Assembly (NCBI GenBank): GCA_052103955.1
Contig: JBQELO010000019.1
Coordinates: 6,316 to 70,315 of the forward strand
DNA from: Paenalcaligenes sp052103955
GTDB taxonomy: Bacteria; Pseudomonadota; Gammaproteobacteria; Burkholderiales; Burkholderiaceae_B
DNA length: 64,000 nucleotides
Direction of reading: 5' to 3'
Of the stretch, positions 8,734 through 17,371 are shown piece by piece. Position 1 is the stretch's first letter; the number at the start of each line of letters is the position of its first letter. The position numbers and the translations under genes are program-made. A model generated the notes under the pieces. It did not search any database, was not told the origin of the DNA, and saw only the letters and a list, made by a program, of their open reading frames with translations.

Positions 8734-10140
8734 ATGACCTTCACGCAACAACCCACTGGCAAGCGCACCGCCGCCATGCTGGTGTATTTAGTGGGGCTAG
8801 CAATAGCTCTTTACACCCATTTCTACATGCCGGGTGAAACTTCCTTGTGGGGTTTGACGCCAGTAGTAGTGTTCGCTGTCATCGCCTTATTCGGTGTTGA
8901 TATTGTTTTGGCGACCATCGGTGCGATTGTGCTGGCCGCGATTATGACCAGTACCACTCCCATTGCAATGGGGAAACTATTGGCAGATTCACTGGGCTCT
9001 TTTATTGCCGTAGTGGGTTTGATCATTGTTTTGGGGGCTGGTGTAGGTGAAGTGGCCGCCAGAACCGGTGCTGCTGAGCAATTGGTTCGTGCCATTGTGA
9101 AGCGTATTGGTTTGTCTAACCCTGTACGTGTACGTTTGGGGATCATGGTCGCGTCTACGCTGATCTGTGGTGCCTTGGGTACGTTGGCTGGTGGTAATGC
9201 GATTATTGCGGCAGTGGTGATTCCTATTGCAGCAGCGGTGCGTTTGTCACCACCTGCAGTAGCGGCATTGTTCCAAAGTGCGGGTTCGGCAGGTTTGGTG
9301 TTGGGACCCTTTACACCTAACGTTGTGACCGTTACTGGTTTGACAGGTTTGAGCTACGGCGATTACCTGATGGTGGCAGGTCTGCCTATGGCTGTTGCGA
9401 CCCTGCTGACAGGGTGGTTCATGTCTGGCCGTATCCAGAAAATGACCGCTGCTGATTTCCAGTACGAAGAAGCCGCAAAAGGTGCAGAAGCATTCGATAT
9501 TCATGCTAAGGCCTCTCCTAAAGCTGTTCGCGCGGCATGGGGTTTCTGCTTGACCATCGTTACCTTGGCGGTAGTGGGTGTATTGGCAAAAGCGGGTTTT
9601 GCATTTGCCATTATCGTGATGGTGTCCTTGGGCGCGGTAACTGGTTTGGCTGGTGGTTTGAACCCACGCGAAATCTTGGAAGCCATGTACAAAGGTTCCG
9701 GTAAGCTGATCTGGATTTTCTTCCTGTTCTGGTTGTTCAACCCGGTATTGGTGTTGGTAGATCAGTTGAATGCCTACCACGCGTTGCTGGATGCCGTACA
9801 ACCGTACCTGATCGGTGTAAGTGGTGCCGCACTGTGTATGATTATTGTGGGCTTTAACGTGATTGGTCACATCCCCGGCGCAGCCGTGGCACAGATGACC
9901 TTTACTGCAAAAATCTTTGGCCCCGTATTGGCAGCAGCCGGTGTAGGTCCAGCAGCAACAACAGCTGTGATTTTGGGTAGTTCACAGATTGACTGGTTTG
10001 GTCCATTCCCATCGTCTGACATGTTTGGTCAGATGGGCTTGGCACGATCCACACAGCTTAAATACATGCTCTATAACGGTTGGGCAGTCATGGCCATCAA
10101 CTTGTTGATGTTTGCTGGCTTGTTCATGATTCTAGAGTAA
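8734..10140 (+). CDS. Ion-transporter-superfamily permease of the D-aminoacylase operon
   Basis: 468 residues with about twelve to thirteen hydrophobic helices and re-entrant-like Gly-rich stretches (TLAGGNAIIAAVVIPIAAAV; SAGSAGLVLGPFTPNVVTVT, about residues 150-205). The overall pattern is that of NhaC/GntP/DcuC-like secondary transporters; the exact family is not certain. ATG 8734 is preceded by AAGGAG. It lies between the deacylase and the serine hydrolase genes, so it probably imports the operon substrate (an acylated or peptide-like amino acid), by inference from position only. Confidence 0.75.
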   Translation: MTFTQQPTGKRTAAMLVYLVGLAIALYTHFYMPGETSLWGLTPVVVFAVIALFGVDIVLATIGAIVLAAIMTSTTPIAMGKLLADSLGSFIAVVGLIIVLGAGVGEVAARTGAAEQLVRAIVKRIGLSNPVRVRLGIMVASTLICGALGTLAGGNAIIAAVVIPIAAAVRLSPPAVAALFQSAGSAGLVLGPFTPNVVTVTGLTGLSYGDYLMVAGLPMAVATLLTGWFMSGRIQKMTAADFQYEEAAKGAEAFDIHAKASPKAVRAAWGFCLTIVTLAVVGVLAKAGFAFAIIVMVSLGAVTGLAGGLNPREILEAMYKGSGKLIWIFFLFWLFNPVLVLVDQLNAYHALLDAVQPYLIGVSGAALCMIIVGFNVIGHIPGAAVAQMTFTAKIFGPVLAAAGVGPAATTAVILGSSQIDWFGPFPSSDMFGQMGLARSTQLKYMLYNGWAVMAINLLMFAGLFMILE

Positions 10141-10156
10141 GAAGAGAGGCATAAAA

Positions 10157-11005
10157 ATGTTTACATTGGGTAGCGAAACACTGGATGTGCAGGCCGTACG
10201 CTTGCAACTAGAGAGTAGCCTGACACCATTGTTGGAAAAAGAGCCTGCACGCATTTCGATGGCAGTGCGGACTCTGGATGGCGTTAGCCTGTTTGATTGG
10301 CATGTACAGCGCGCGATGCCGTCGGCCAGCTTGATCAAGGTACCCATGTTGCTTTGTTTGCTGGAAGAAGTGGCCAAAGGCCGCGTGAGCTTAGACGATA
10401 TGCGGGTCTTGCCCGATAGTAATAGAGCTGGCGGCACCGGTATTTTGAGCCAATTGCCAGGCGTACAGGCGTTAAGCCTGCGCGAACTTGCACACCTGAT
10501 GATTGTGCTTAGCGATAACGTTGCTACCAATGCCCTGATTGATGTACTGGGCATGGACCGCATTAATCAGTGGTGCCGTCAGGCTGGATTAGCCTACACC
10601 GAGTTGCAGCGCCACATGATGGACGCGCAAGCTCGAGCACAAGGTAAAGATAACTGGACGAGTGCTGCCGATGCCTGCACTACCTTGCTGTACTTATTGC
10701 AATCCCCCGTATTGCCAGAGGCTTTGCGTCAGGAAGGTTTGCAGATGTTGGCCGACCAGCGCGAGCGCGGTCACTTCGCGGCAACCTTGCCGGCCGACGT
10801 CGAGCTTGCCCATAAAACAGGCTCTTTGCCTGGTTTGCGCCATGATGCAGGGGTGATGACGGTAGGGAAGCGCAGCGTAGTATTGGCGGTGTTGGCTGAT
10901 GGTTTTACCGATGCGCGTACTAGCGCCACCCTTTATGGTGGTGAGGGTGCTGCTGTGTTGTCTACCTTGGCAGCAACAGTAGCAGGTGTACTGCGAGCCG
11001 CCTGA
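10157..11005 (+). CDS. Serine hydrolase with class-A beta-lactamase fold
   Basis: 282 residues. All three active-site elements of penicillin-recognising serine hydrolases are visible: Ser58-x-x-Lys61 (SLIK), Ser119-Asp120-Asn121 (SDN) and Lys220-Thr221-Gly222 (KTG). The omega-loop region (about 150-170, QRHMMDAQARAQGKDNW) lacks the canonical ExxLN deacylation motif of true class A beta-lactamases. There is no signal peptide, so it is cytoplasmic, unlike resistance enzymes. It starts 16 bases after the permease gene within the catabolic operon. Likely an amidase, esterase or D-specific peptidase on the operon substrate; beta-lactam resistance is unlikely. Confidence 0.85.
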   Translation: MFTLGSETLDVQAVRLQLESSLTPLLEKEPARISMAVRTLDGVSLFDWHVQRAMPSASLIKVPMLLCLLEEVAKGRVSLDDMRVLPDSNRAGGTGILSQLPGVQALSLRELAHLMIVLSDNVATNALIDVLGMDRINQWCRQAGLAYTELQRHMMDAQARAQGKDNWTSAADACTTLLYLLQSPVLPEALRQEGLQMLADQRERGHFAATLPADVELAHKTGSLPGLRHDAGVMTVGKRSVVLAVLADGFTDARTSATLYGGEGAAVLSTLAATVAGVLRAA

Positions 11006-11070
11006 TTTTGTAGTAATGATGAATTACCCAGCGAGATGGTTTGCGCTGGGTGTAAAGATAAGGAATAGCC

Positions 11071-11895
11071 ATGACAACAACACGAGTCGCACTGGTTCAA
11101 GTCGATAGTGGACGGGATCGTGAGACCAATTTGGCCGAGCTAGAACGCTGGGTATTGGCTGCTGCCAACGATGGTGCGAAGCTAATCATCACACCAGAGT
11201 ACAGTGATGTGCGCGGGGATAAAGAGTGGGTAAGTGCACACGCAACCCCCATTCCTGGCATGGTAACCGAGCGTTTTTCTGCGTTGGCACGTCAAACTGG
11301 TGCATGGATACAGTTGGGATCTATGCATGAAAAAGGGGCTGATGGTCAACGTTTGGGTAACACCAGTGTGGTGTTTTCTCCAGATGGCGAGATTGCGGCT
11401 ACGTACCGCAAAATTCATTTGTACGATGCTGTGGTAAATGGCGTTACCTACCGCGAATCTGATGAGTTCTGTCATGGCGGACACTTACAAAACGTACAAA
11501 TTGGCGACCTAAATCTAGGTCTAAGCATTTGCTACGATATGCGTTTTGCCGAGCTATTCCGTACTTTACGTGCCCGCGGTGCGAATGTGTTGGTGGTACC
11601 TGCTGCGTTTAATGTGCATACTGGCAGAGATCACTGGGAAGTGTTGTTGCGTGCGCGTGCTATTGAAAACCAGTGTTATGTATTGGCCGCAGCGCAAATC
11701 GGCGGGCCAGGCCCAGCAATGCCATGTTTGGGCCGTAGCATGATTATTGATCCTTGGGGTACGGTGCTAGCATGCATGCCAGATCAGGCCGGCTACATCT
11801 GCGCTGATCTAGACCCTGCTCGCGTAGCGCGGATGCGTGAATCGCTACCGGCGTGGGATCATCGCCGTGGTGATTTGTACCCTATACCGCAGTAA
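11071..11895 (+). CDS. Nitrilase-superfamily carbon-nitrogen hydrolase
   Basis: 274 residues with the Glu-Lys-Cys triad in order: Glu43 (IITPEYSD), Lys114 (TYRKIHLYD) and Cys154 (LSICYDMRF). The GARGANVLVVPAAFN-like region and the C-terminal ENQCYVLAAAQIGGPG are typical of the omega-amidase / Nit2 / carbamoylase branch, which hydrolyses small amides rather than nitriles. AAGGA precedes the ATG. Fourth gene of the operon; probably removes ammonia from an amide produced by the neighbouring enzymes (inference). Confidence 0.9.
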   Translation: MTTTRVALVQVDSGRDRETNLAELERWVLAAANDGAKLIITPEYSDVRGDKEWVSAHATPIPGMVTERFSALARQTGAWIQLGSMHEKGADGQRLGNTSVVFSPDGEIAATYRKIHLYDAVVNGVTYRESDEFCHGGHLQNVQIGDLNLGLSICYDMRFAELFRTLRARGANVLVVPAAFNVHTGRDHWEVLLRARAIENQCYVLAAAQIGGPGPAMPCLGRSMIIDPWGTVLACMPDQAGYICADLDPARVARMRESLPAWDHRRGDLYPIPQ

Positions 11896-11915
11896 ACAGG
11901 AAGTGGAGTAAACGG

Positions 11916-12731
11916 ATGACTGAAGCAACCAAAGCAGTTTTTGAGTTTCATGCTGGGACAGCCCCGTTGCTGATTTCCATGCCACACGTAGGAACGCATG
12001 TGCCTGCCGAGGTATTGGAACGCATGAGTCCCGCCGCCCGCCAGTTGCAAGACACTGATTGGCACCTACCTCGTTTATACGAGTGCGCGCGTGACTTAGG
12101 GGCTTCGATTCTGATCGCCAATTACTCCCGTTATGTGGTGGACCAAAACCGCCCACCCGATAACGCCAGTTTGTATCCAGGGCAAAGCGTAACCGGCTTA
12201 TGCCCGTTGGATACCTTTGGTGATGAGCCTATTTATCAAGCCGGTGCTGAACCGGACGATGCCGAAGTGGCTGCTAGGCGCGAGGCGATTTGGCGCCCTT
12301 ATCACCAACAATTGCAGCAAGAACTTGAGCGTTTGCATGCCCAGTTTGGTCGTGTAGTGCTGTGGGATGCGCATTCAATACGCTCTATAGTGCCCCGGTT
12401 TTTTGATGGCAAATTGCCAGATTTAAACTTTGGTACGGCAGATGGTGCTAGTTGTGATCCAGAATTGGCACAGCGCTTACTGAAGGTAGCGCAACACGAC
12501 GAACGCTATAGCAGCGTTCTGAATGGTCGCTTCAAAGGTGGGTATATCACCCGCAATTATGGCAATCCTGCTAGAAACATCCATGCGGTACAGCTGGAGA
12601 TGGCGCAGTGTTGTTATATGGAAGAAAAATGGCCATTTGAGTATCAAGAAGAAGTTGCCAAGAATGTGCAGCCCTTAATCAAGTCACTGTTGAGCGAAGC
12701 GCTAGCCTTTGCGCGTGATAAGCACGATTAA
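11916..12731 (+). CDS. hutG: N-formylglutamate amidohydrolase family protein
   Basis: 271 residues. Visible family motifs are PLLISMPHVGTHVP (His24, His28), the YVVDQNRPPDN stretch (72-83) and VLWDAHSIRS (Asp151, His153). N-formylglutamate amidohydrolase (HutG) converts N-formyl-L-glutamate to glutamate plus formate at the end of histidine degradation. No other hut gene is nearby; instead it closes an operon with a D-aminoacylase, so its substrate may be a different N-formyl or N-acyl amino acid. A strong terminator follows 25 bases after the stop. The symbol reflects family only. Confidence 0.87.
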   Translation: MTEATKAVFEFHAGTAPLLISMPHVGTHVPAEVLERMSPAARQLQDTDWHLPRLYECARDLGASILIANYSRYVVDQNRPPDNASLYPGQSVTGLCPLDTFGDEPIYQAGAEPDDAEVAARREAIWRPYHQQLQQELERLHAQFGRVVLWDAHSIRSIVPRFFDGKLPDLNFGTADGASCDPELAQRLLKVAQHDERYSSVLNGRFKGGYITRNYGNPARNIHAVQLEMAQCCYMEEKWPFEYQEEVAKNVQPLIKSLLSEALAFARDKHD

Positions 12732-12755
12732 GCAATCCCTTGCCACAACAAGTTT

Positions 12756-12782
12756 GCACCCCGTTATGGGGTGCTTTTTTTT
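12756..12782 (+). terminator. Rho-independent terminator of the D-aminoacylase operon
   Basis: GCACCCC / GGGGTGC stem with a 5-nt loop followed by eight Ts. Confidence 0.92.
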
Positions 12783-12820
12783 GTGCTGCGGTAATGGGGT
12801 AGGGCGGTGTGTAAGGTATA

Positions 12821-12867
12821 AATGGTCTAGATATGATTCAAAAAGTGGTAGACCTAAGCAGACCATT
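12821..12867. promoter_or_regulatory. Nested inverted repeats upstream of benE
   Basis: AATGGTCT (12821-12828) pairs with AGACCATT (12860-12867), and a second TAGACC copy lies at 12849-12854, also inverted relative to the first arm. The motif ends 54 bases before the benE start, where an operator would lie. The regulator is not identifiable. Confidence 0.4.
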
Positions 12868-12921
12868 TTGCCGCTATAAAAGAAGCTCTGATTTTTATTC
12901 TTTTAGCTGCTGGAGCCACGC

Positions 12922-14118
12922 ATGTCGTCCACGACGAATTCTTCCTCTTTTTCTTGGCGTGACTGGGTACACCCCATAGTCGCTGGATTGATCTCTGTAT
13001 TGGTGAACTATGGGGGCACCTTTATTTTGGTATTTCAAGCAGCTAAGGTAGCCGGTCTAAGCCCAGCGCTTACGGCGTCGTGGGTGTGGTCGGTTTCTAT
13101 TGGTGTAGGGGTAACAGGCTTGGTATTAAGCTGGCGTACCAAAGTACCCGTAATTACTGCATGGTCCACCCCCGCTGCCGCATTTTTAGTAACGGCGTTA
13201 GCTACTACGCCTTACGAGCAAGCGGTAGGGGCTTATGTGATCTCAGCGTTGCTGTTTGTGCTGTTAGGGTTATCGGGGTGGTTTGAGCGCTTAATACGGT
13301 GGATTCCGCCTGGCATTGCGGCAGGGTTGTTAGCGGGCATCTTATTGCAGTTTGGTATACAAGCCTTTGGGGGCATGAGCGTGGACCCCTGGCTGGTAGG
13401 TACCTTGATAGCTGCTTACATCGTTCTAAAACGCTTTACAGCACGCTATGCCGTCGTTGGATTATTAGTGTTGGGCTTGGTGTTGTTGTTTGTGCTGGAT
13501 AGGGTAGCGCTACACGGGGTGAGTCTGCAATTTGCGACGCCTGTATTTACCATGCCTGCTTTTTCGTGGAATGCGTTGTTGAGTGTTGCGTTGCCACTGT
13601 TTTTGATTACGCTAACAGGCCAGTACATGCCGGGCATGTTGGTGCTGCGTAATGATGGTTACCATACGAATGCCAGCCCTATTGTGAGTCTAACGGGGCT
13701 GGGGTCGCTTGTCATGGCACCTTTTGGTTCACATGCGTTTAATTTGGCGGCGATTACTGCTGCTATTTGTACTGGGCCGGAAGCCCATGAGAACCCTTCT
13801 AAACGCTGGATAGCAGGTGTGGCAGCAGGGGTGTTTTATATTTTGGTGGGGGTGTTTGGGGTGACCTTGGCAGCGGTTTTTATGGCCTTGCCGGCAACCT
13901 TTATCACCACCTTGGCGGGCTTAGCCTTGTTAGGCACCATTGGTGGTAGCTTAGCCAGTGCATTGGCCGAGGCTAAAACGCGTGAAGCATCGCTAATTAC
14001 TTTTTTAGCTGCCGCCGCCAATATTCAGTTCTTGGGCATAGGGGGCGCTTTCTGGGGATTGGTAATAGGGTTGTGCGCGCATGTGGCGTTGCATGTACCG
14101 TTTCCCCGCAGTCGCTAA
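12922..14118 (+). CDS. benE: BenE-family benzoate/proton symporter
   Basis: 398 residues with about eleven to twelve helices. The BenE pattern is clear: HPIVAGLISVLVNYGGTF at the N-terminus, the WRTKVPVITAWSTPAAAFL segment (about 72-92), IPPGIAAGLLAGILLQFG (about 128-145) and APFGSHAFNLAAITAAICTG (about 270-290). BenE proteins are inner-membrane benzoate:H+ symporters. No benzoate-degradation gene is adjacent, so the true substrate may be another aromatic or purine-like acid. Transcribed alone. Confidence 0.9.
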   Translation: MSSTTNSSSFSWRDWVHPIVAGLISVLVNYGGTFILVFQAAKVAGLSPALTASWVWSVSIGVGVTGLVLSWRTKVPVITAWSTPAAAFLVTALATTPYEQAVGAYVISALLFVLLGLSGWFERLIRWIPPGIAAGLLAGILLQFGIQAFGGMSVDPWLVGTLIAAYIVLKRFTARYAVVGLLVLGLVLLFVLDRVALHGVSLQFATPVFTMPAFSWNALLSVALPLFLITLTGQYMPGMLVLRNDGYHTNASPIVSLTGLGSLVMAPFGSHAFNLAAITAAICTGPEAHENPSKRWIAGVAAGVFYILVGVFGVTLAAVFMALPATFITTLAGLALLGTIGGSLASALAEAKTREASLITFLAAAANIQFLGIGGAFWGLVIGLCAHVALHVPFPRSR

Positions 14119-14151
14119 GCCATAACAGTGTTTGAGTAGGTGTGTAAGCAC

Positions 14152-14185
14152 AAAAAATCCCATCATGCCGTACGTGCATGATGGG
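14152..14185 (-). terminator. Rho-independent terminator of the AEC permease gene
   Basis: CCCATCATG / CATGATGGG stem (14159-14167 with 14177-14185). On the minus strand it is followed by a T run. It lies between the convergent benE and AEC genes. Confidence 0.85.
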
Positions 14186-14211
14186 AGAGGATGAAAGAGT
14201 TTAAATAGCGT

Positions 14212-15141
14212 TTAGGGGTAGAAAGTAGAAACTAAGGCTAAACCCGCTGGAATTGAAATTAGGGCACAAAGGGTACTAATTACCACGGTTGAGGCGGATT
14301 GATCCATATAAGCTTTATTGCCTACTGCTAAAGCAGGAACGGCGGTTGCGGTAGGAATAACCCCAATCAAAAATGCCGATGCTAATAGTTCACCGCGTAA
14401 TCCTAGGGCAATCCCTACGCCTAAAATTAAAAGAGCTTGAACGATGTTCTTTACAAATACGTTAAAGATAATTTCTTTGTTCAGGGAAAACTTGGATTTG
14501 GAAATAAACAGGCCCAGAAAGAACAGCGCTACGCCACCAGCCGTTTTACCCAGCTCGTTAATAGAGGAGCTTAGGATTTCTGGCAGACGCACACCGCATA
14601 TCGCCAGTACCGCACCCAAGATAGGCAGTATCACTAGCGGTTGAGACACGGCTTTACCTAGGGCTTTCAATGGGCTTGAGCCCGCAGCGCCACCGCCTAA
14701 CAGTGCCAAGGCTAAGGGCAGAATCAGAACGGTATAAATCAAGTTACCAATCACCATGGCGATCAAGCCTGATGAGCCCACAGCCGCGATCAGCACGGGT
14801 GGCCCGCAGTACGCCATATCAGGGAATGACACCGCTAGCGCCTGCATCGTGGCATCGGCTTTGTTGTGTTTGAACATCACCCTACCTGCAACGTAGCCCA
14901 GTACATACGTAACAATTAATCCTACAGCTAAGGCTAAAGCGTAATCAACGTTCAGAATATTTTTGGGTGAAGAACTTAGCGCAGCTAAAAATAAAGCCAA
15001 GGGCAACGCGATTTTTACTACGTAGTCAGCAAAGGCTTGAGAATAATCTTGCTTGACGAAACCTGTTTTCCCGCATCCCCAACCAACCGCTATGCCCAGA
15101 GTAATAGGGCCTAAGGCCTCCAAGATGGTGTGCACTAACAT
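14212..15141 (-). CDS. AEC-family (auxin efflux carrier / MdcF-like) permease
   Basis: 309 residues, ten predicted helices in two five-helix halves. Start ATG 15141 has GAGGA ten bases upstream; the TTG at 15162 would include the Shine-Dalgarno itself. Motifs include LGIAVGWGCGKTGFV, ALPLALFLAALS and the Pro-rich crossover PDMAYCGPPVLIAAVGSSG. Family members in proteobacteria (MdcF, YfdV) carry malonate or other small dicarboxylates. No malonate-decarboxylase genes are nearby; substrate unknown. Confidence 0.88.
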   Translation of the reverse strand: MLVHTILEALGPITLGIAVGWGCGKTGFVKQDYSQAFADYVVKIALPLALFLAALSSSPKNILNVDYALALAVGLIVTYVLGYVAGRVMFKHNKADATMQALAVSFPDMAYCGPPVLIAAVGSSGLIAMVIGNLIYTVLILPLALALLGGGAAGSSPLKALGKAVSQPLVILPILGAVLAICGVRLPEILSSSINELGKTAGGVALFFLGLFISKSKFSLNKEIIFNVFVKNIVQALLILGVGIALGLRGELLASAFLIGVIPTATAVPALAVGNKAYMDQSASTVVISTLCALISIPAGLALVSTFYP

Positions 15142-15445
15142 GCTTTTATGTTCCTCTTTCAAACAATAATGTTAAATAAAGAAAAGAAATATTTATGCAA
15201 TAAAAAAATGGATTTCTTTTTTAGCGGCCAGATAAAAATTATAACTTTTTGATTAGCGTAAAAATTAATACTTGATCATATTCCTCTGTTACTGGGTAAA
15301 ACAATTGTAAAGAAGTATTTAATATGGGGTTAAGTAGTGGTTTTTCAGGATCCCACTAATGGGGTTTTGGTTTTATTTTTCATAATTAGATTATGATTTG
15401 AATGGCACCAAAATCTGATGAAAAATTCAAGCTCAAGGGGAAAAG
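15142..15445. other. AT-rich divergent intergenic region
   Basis: 304 bases between the divergent AEC and cupin genes, visibly AT-rich. A loose sigma-70 promoter for the cupin/mqo side may be TTGGTT (15367) with TATGAT (15392), but the 19-bp spacer is long. No gene or clear repeat seen. Confidence 0.4.
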
Positions 15446-15832
15446 ATGATTCGTTGCGTAAGGCTCTCTACAGACGAGCAAGGTCAATCAAAAATCGAGG
15501 AAGGCTTCATAGATTTACCAGCCGGTGAGCGCGGTGATTTGGTGGGGGTGCCAACCAATGCGGTCAGTATTTCGTTTAGAGAAACAACAGAGGGTGGAAG
15601 TTTTGACTGGCACACAGCACCGGCCCGCCAGTATGTGTTGACCTTAAGCGGCGTGCTGGAGTTCGAGACTCGCACGGGCGAGTGTTTTCAACTAAGTCCT
15701 GGTGATGTGCTGTTAGCAGAAGACACCGTAGGTGGCGGTCATAAGTGGCGTTTATTGAATAACGATCCTTGGCGTCGTGCGTACGTAATTTTGCCGTTGG
15801 GCGAAACCGTGCCGTTTGTTGCTGCCAAATAA
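15446..15832 (+). CDS. Cupin-domain protein
   Basis: 128 residues forming one small cupin barrel: FDWHTAPARQYVLTLSGVLE (about 52-71) for motif 1 and FQLSPGDVLLAEDTVGGGHKW for motif 2. One His in each motif is kept, but the classical HxH pair of motif 1 is reduced, so metal binding is uncertain. AGGGG precedes the ATG. It lies 23 bases before mqo and so is probably co-transcribed with the respiratory dehydrogenases. No catalytic role can be assigned. Confidence 0.82.
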   Translation: MIRCVRLSTDEQGQSKIEEGFIDLPAGERGDLVGVPTNAVSISFRETTEGGSFDWHTAPARQYVLTLSGVLEFETRTGECFQLSPGDVLLAEDTVGGGHKWRLLNNDPWRRAYVILPLGETVPFVAAK

Positions 15833-15855
15833 AAGTTTGTTGAACAGGAGTTGTT

Positions 15856-17358
15856 ATGACGAATCAACGTTTGCCTGCTAATGCCGATATCGTAATGATT
15901 GGTGCAGGCATTATGAGTGCCACGCTGGGGACACTGCTCAAAGAGCTGGAGCCCTCATTGAACATTGTGGTGTTGGAAGCTTTAGAAGACTGCGCACAAG
16001 AAAGCTCAGATGGCTGGAATAACGCGGGTACGGGCCACGCAGCCAACTGCGAAATGAATTACACGCCACAGCGGCCAGACGGCAGCGTGGACATTTCCAA
16101 AGCTTTGGAAGTGAATACCGAATTTGATTTATCGCGTCAGTTATGGACGTACTTGATACGCAAAGGGTCTATCCCTGATCCGCGTGCCTTTATCCACCCA
16201 TGTCCGCACATGAGTTTTGTGTGGGGTGAGGATAACGTGAAGTACTTACGCGAGCGTTTTAAACAAATGTCCTCGCACCATTGCTATCACGGCATGGAAT
16301 ACAGCGAAGATCCTAAACAGATTGCTGAATGGGTACCGTTGGTAATGGAAGGGCGTGACCCCAGCGAGCCTATTGCTGCCACGCGCATTATCACGGGCTC
16401 AGATGTGGACTACGGTGCGTTAACGCACATCTTGTTCAAAAGCCTATCGCAAGAACCAGGCGTGTCATTGAATTACTTAAGCCGTGTGCACGATTTGAAG
16501 CGTGCCACAGACGGCAAATGGCAGGTGGCAGTACGTGATGCTCACAGTGGTGAACAGCAGTCTGTTACGGCCAAGTTTGTGTTTATCGGTGCAGGTGGTG
16601 GGGCATTGGAACTGCTGCAAAAATCCGGTATTCCCGAAGGTCACGGTTATGGTGGCTTCCCTGTAAGCGGTATTTGGTTGCGTTGTGATGTGGACGACGT
16701 CAGTGAACGTCATCACGCCAAAGTCTATGGTAAAGCGCCTCACGGTTCGCCACCCATGTCGGTCCCTCATTTGGATACCCGCATTATTGGCGGCAAAAAA
16801 TCCATTCTGTTTGGGCCTTATGCGGGTTTCTCTTCTCGCTTCTTAAAGCACGGCTCGTTGTTGGATTTGGCGAAGTCAGTGCGTCCAGGCAACGTCTTGC
16901 CCATGTTGGACGTGGCTAAAGATAACTGGCAGTTATGTGAATACTTGGTGTCGCAAGTACTGCAAAGCGAAGCCCACCAATTTGAGATGCTGCGCGAGTT
17001 CTACCCTAATGTACAGCCTCACCAATGGACCAAAGCCGTGGCGGGGCAGCGTGTACAAATCATTAAACCTACGCATCAGCATGGTGAAGGTGTACTGGAG
17101 TTTGGTACCGAGCTGATCACGGCGCAGGATTGTTCTATTGCAGCCTTGCTGGGCGCATCGCCTGGCGCGTCTACAGCCGCTTTCATTTCACTGGAAATTT
17201 TGCAGAAGTGTTTCGCCGACAAGCTTACACCTGATGCATGGCTGAATAAGCTGAAAAACATTATTCCTACTTACGGTATAGACCTGAAAGTAGACGCCGA
17301 TGCGTGCAAGGCTATCCGTGCTGAAACAGCCGCTGTATTGAAACTGGAAAATATTTAA
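15856..17358 (+). CDS. mqo: Malate:quinone oxidoreductase
   Basis: 500 residues, the usual size of Mqo. An N-terminal FAD-binding fold is seen as VMIGAGIMSATLGTLLKELE (about 13-32). The family-diagnostic DGWNNAGTGHAANCEMNYTP lies at about 53-72. A second conserved block GAGGGALELLQKSGIPEG is near 246-263, and the C-terminal LGASPGASTAA is typical. Mqo is a peripheral inner-membrane FAD enzyme oxidising malate to oxaloacetate and reducing quinone. Thirteen bases separate it from poxB, so both quinone reducers are likely co-transcribed. Confidence 0.96.
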   Translation: MTNQRLPANADIVMIGAGIMSATLGTLLKELEPSLNIVVLEALEDCAQESSDGWNNAGTGHAANCEMNYTPQRPDGSVDISKALEVNTEFDLSRQLWTYLIRKGSIPDPRAFIHPCPHMSFVWGEDNVKYLRERFKQMSSHHCYHGMEYSEDPKQIAEWVPLVMEGRDPSEPIAATRIITGSDVDYGALTHILFKSLSQEPGVSLNYLSRVHDLKRATDGKWQVAVRDAHSGEQQSVTAKFVFIGAGGGALELLQKSGIPEGHGYGGFPVSGIWLRCDVDDVSERHHAKVYGKAPHGSPPMSVPHLDTRIIGGKKSILFGPYAGFSSRFLKHGSLLDLAKSVRPGNVLPMLDVAKDNWQLCEYLVSQVLQSEAHQFEMLREFYPNVQPHQWTKAVAGQRVQIIKPTHQHGEGVLEFGTELITAQDCSIAALLGASPGASTAAFISLEILQKCFADKLTPDAWLNKLKNIIPTYGIDLKVDADACKAIRAETAAVLKLENI

Positions 17359-17371
17359 GGAAAGCACCTCC

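Noticed and set aside
9247..9870. 207-codon minus-strand frame inside the permease gene
   Set aside because: Composition is that of an antisense shadow (many His, Gln, Cys), no family resemblance, and the plus-strand gene is well supported.
10157..11005. Beta-lactam resistance gene
   Set aside because: No signal peptide, no ExxLN motif, and embedded in a catabolic operon.
11916..12731. Histidine-utilisation operon
   Set aside because: Only an N-formylglutamate-amidohydrolase-type gene is present; no HutH, HutU or HutI is nearby, so the histidine pathway cannot be claimed.
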